A stretch of DNA of 64,000 nucleotides. It comes from Capitella teleta (taxonomy: Eukaryota; Annelida; Polychaeta; Capitellidae). The translations under genes were made by a program, and so were the position numbers. The notes under the pieces are model-generated. The model did no database searches. It worked only from the letters and a program-made list of their open reading frames with translations, and had not been told where the DNA came from. This document shows, piece by piece, positions 61,215 to 64,000 of the stretch (within the stretch, counting starts at the first letter, position 1; the number at the start of each line of letters is the position of its first letter). The stretch covers positions 590,502 through 654,501 of the forward strand of contig KB296161.1 in assembly GCA_000328365.1 (NCBI GenBank). The letters are read 5' to 3'.

Positions 61215-62982
61215 TGTTGTTTCTCAGTCAGTCATTTGGGAATCTGAAAAGGAGAGTTCTCCTGTAATCAAGTAATTCAGGCCACCAACTGAATCCGATC
61301 TGGCAAGGTACTTATTCCAAGATAATTACTAAAAATAGCGTGCCAAAATAAACAAAATGCTCATGCATAAAATATACAGTATTGATCAATAACCATTTAT
61401 GCAAACGGATATTTCAGGCACACTTGTGGGCTTAATCAATAACTGGTCGACCCAATTGACCATCACTGCTTACTGCTTAGGAAATTCATCGATTGGCTCC
61501 AGGGTTGGGAATCCTGAGCCCTGGATCATCATCATCATCATGGGTGGTTATGTCGATTACGATCATTGAATTGATTGACCAATAAATGATCAAAATGGTC
61601 ACTGACTCACTTTCTCAATGCCCAGTATGCCCATCTAACCGACAGCCTTATTTCTCTATTCAAGATTAACAGATTTAGGGTTGTCTCAGAGTTGAGAAAA
61701 CAAGTTTTGAAGCAGTCACGAACTTACATGCTATATAGTACACACGGCCTCAGGTTCGCTGTTCGGTTTTGGATTCGTAAACTGAACTTTCATGACGCGT
61801 CGAATGCCTATGATTTCGTGACCCACATTTCGCTTTACTGAACGTTATGTCGACAAACTCACCTACAAAAATATGCATCCGCCGCCTCCACGTGGGATTC
61901 CACAATAATGTGGCGTCACCTAGTACACGAGAATCAGATCTATTTCGACGTTTTATCGCTCATTTGTATCGTGCCAGCAACTTGACCTGCAGAAACAAGT
62001 CAACGCAACGCGCATGCATAAATTATGCAAATGAAGGAAGCTGCAGACGCTCCTCATAAATATGCATGACATTTAGTATGGGATGCATTTTTTGTTTGCT
62101 TTATTTCGCGCTTTTAGTCAATTTACGTATGTCATTTACCCGGGGTGATCGATAATAATCAATTTGGATTGAAAATTGACATGTCTTTGAAATTTCAAAA
62201 CAGGTTGTTTGACTCTCGGAAAGTTAGCTGGAGGCTGACTGAAATCATAACGAATTTTTCTTCATCTAACAGGTGCGTTATGGAATGCGATATTTATGGG
62301 GTGGTCAAATTGAAGGGGGGTTATTATAGAAAAAATTAATGTTTCGAGAAACTACAAGTATTAAATCAACGTCATTACACCAGTGTCTTATGTAAATTTC
62401 AATGTATACCCGGTGCTTTATTCTTTGCTTTATTTAGCACAATGTTATATGTAATGCTTCTGGGTGATCTCGACGCACAGGCCCATACTAAGATCGACCT
62501 ACGCTTAATTAGACCTAACCACAGAACATTGGCCTAAACGCGAATAATTACTGTCAAGAATAAAGACCTGAGCCATGAAACCGCGAAAATTGCAGTCCAC
62601 GAAAATGTCTTGTACGCGTACTACAGTACAGGTTTGTCCGTCAGTCCCTTCAATATCACGTACGGAACACCAATTGCAGCCAGTTCCTGCTCATTCTGCG
62701 TATGGTCTGATAGCCTGTATACAACCTATGAAACGTGGTACCAAAGATATTCCATTAAACGGAGTATCTTTGGCGACACAGTATACATATTATTATATAA
62801 ATGTAGATCGGTGGCGCCGCCGTGTAGATGCGAATGTTATCTGTGGCCATGTCATTCATGCGCAATTAAGGTACACTAATTAGTAATTATGATGTTGGGG
62901 TTAAAATCCATTAATCCACTAACCAACCCTCATAAAGCTCAGCTAGTGTTTCAACTTCCAAAATTGGGTATCTGTAGCCTAC

Positions 62983-63130
62983 TGATGGGGTTTTACGGCT
63001 CAACCTCACCCATTCGGGTGATACGGGCCCCAGAACAGAAGCCCGGGACCGGGGTTTCTCCCTACTCTTATCGATAGATCCCAAAAGTGTTTTACTGTTT
63101 TATCCCGCATACCACCATAGACAGTAGTAC
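62983..63130 (+). repeat. Dispersed repeat, copy 2 (about 148 bp)
   Basis: Second copy of the 43899-44042 repeat, same orientation and GC-richer. It shows GGGTTTTACGGCTC, TTCGGGTGATACGG, CCCGGGACCGGGGTTTC, CTCTTATCGATA and CCATAGACAGTAGTAC. Higher GC and CpG content than copy 1 suggests it is the younger or less decayed copy. Confidence 0.7.
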
Positions 63131-63957
63131 TTGCGTATCATATCAATACCATTGGATATTTAGTCAAACACCTCGCTGATATTTACAAACGGTTTGCAAA
63201 TATGAATAGTGTCGTAATTTTCACATTTTAATTGATTTGTTGTAACTGCGTCAAAGCACAAAGCTCAAAACAATACTAAAAAAGAGTTACTGATCCACTG
63301 TTAAATAGAGTTTCAGTCTAGATCGCACGGACGAGAATGTCGATCAATTTAAACACAATGCTTAATGTAAACATGGTCTTTTACTCCATATCAGAGAACC
63401 GTGCCACTGTGTGAGGGATACAGGCGACGGGACAGCGTTTACATCTCATGGAAAAGTTCAATGACCTGCTTCATCTTCCGTGGCCATGCTGCTCAACGCA
63501 ACACATTGCGCGTGACACCCAATTCACACTACATGGAAGTCTTGGAAATGTGAGATTAGAGTACGTATGCACACGTTATATGTAATTATCGCTACACTGT
63601 ATGAATGACGTGTGCTAATCAGTGGTTTATATACTAAAGATCACAGGCACTTACACATTAATTAAAGAAACACCTTTGTCAGAAGGAATATGACATGAAT
63701 ATCAGGACAATTTTGTGGAACCCGATTAGCTGAGCCATAGGCGCACATTGAAATGGAAATTGAAATGAAATTGAAATCAGTTTATTATCGATCCGAAATG
63801 ATTAAAACACAAACAACACACAATTTAATGACATATTGAGATAACGATAACAAAACCAAATAAAATAACGGACGGCGCACGGAAAGACACCAAAACATAT
63901 ATTTTTTTTGGCCGAAGCAGGTATAGAAAACTAAATCAGCTCGATTGTGTCCGGGTG

Positions 63958-63988
<31 letters not shown>

Positions 63989-64000
63989 AAGAGAGAGAGA
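63958..64000. repeat. Poly-A and (GA)n simple repeat at window end
   Basis: Twenty-nine A residues followed by GAAAGAGAGAGAGAGA up to the last base. Confidence 0.9.

Larger units (their letters stand above)
61240..64000. other. 5' region of the vWA gene and non-coding right end
   Basis: No supported exon. The vWA gene promoter and any 5' UTR exon should lie near 61240-61900. A CATAACG-type motif pair lies at 62242-62288, and the dispersed repeat at 62983-63130. An AT-rich stretch with AAATTGAAAT repeats lies near 63750. The window ends in a poly-A then (GA)n tract. Confidence 0.5.

Noticed and set aside
62575-62883. Two overlapping plus-strand frames of 89-102 codons
   Set aside because: No recognised domain and no splice partners; both are open only by chance.

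Overview
The window is nuclear DNA from an animal, most likely a marine invertebrate. It has GT-AG introns, an intron-bearing nuclear-type tRNA, long AT-rich non-coding stretches with many CpGs, long microsatellites and pogo-type DNA transposons. Two animal genes can be rebuilt exon by exon: APH-1 (gamma-secretase subunit) and RAD51AP1. I cannot name the phylum. All six protein genes found lie on the minus strand.

Layout: (1) 1-31.5 kb holds three paralogous helix-loop-helix genes, here called A (399-822, probably running off the left edge), B (8937-10267) and C (30169-30964). They share intron positions and phases (phase 0 inside the HLH, phase 1 just after helix 2), so they are tandem duplicates. 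Their basic region is unusual: the E-box-contacting Glu is Lys in all three. (2) From about 1 to 42 kb the DNA around the cluster is almost gene-free but rich in the E-box CACCTG/CAGGTG (about 61 by eye, against 5 in the remaining 22 kb) and in Su(H)/CSL-type sites. It reads as one regulatory landscape. A tRNA-Lys(UUU) gene with a 21-nt intron lies at 26702-26795. (3) 39970-49229 is a complete six-coding-exon APH-1 gene. Its 8.3-kb last intron holds two nested pogo/Tigger-like transposons. (4) 51379-56957 is a nine-exon RAD51AP1 gene with a third pogo-like element in intron 1. (5) 58826-61214 is a three-exon gene for a vWA-domain protein with a lysine-rich tail, interrupted by a 366-base assembly gap. 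(6) The right end (61.3-64 kb) is non-coding with repeats.

Functional picture: the left two thirds look like a lineage-specific HLH cluster with candidate Notch (CSL) and E-box input, next to a gene (APH-1) needed for Notch cleavage. That adjacency may be chance. The right third is ordinary housekeeping genes with short introns. The HLH cluster, its atypical basic region and its E-box/CSL-dense surroundings are the best candidate for something undescribed.
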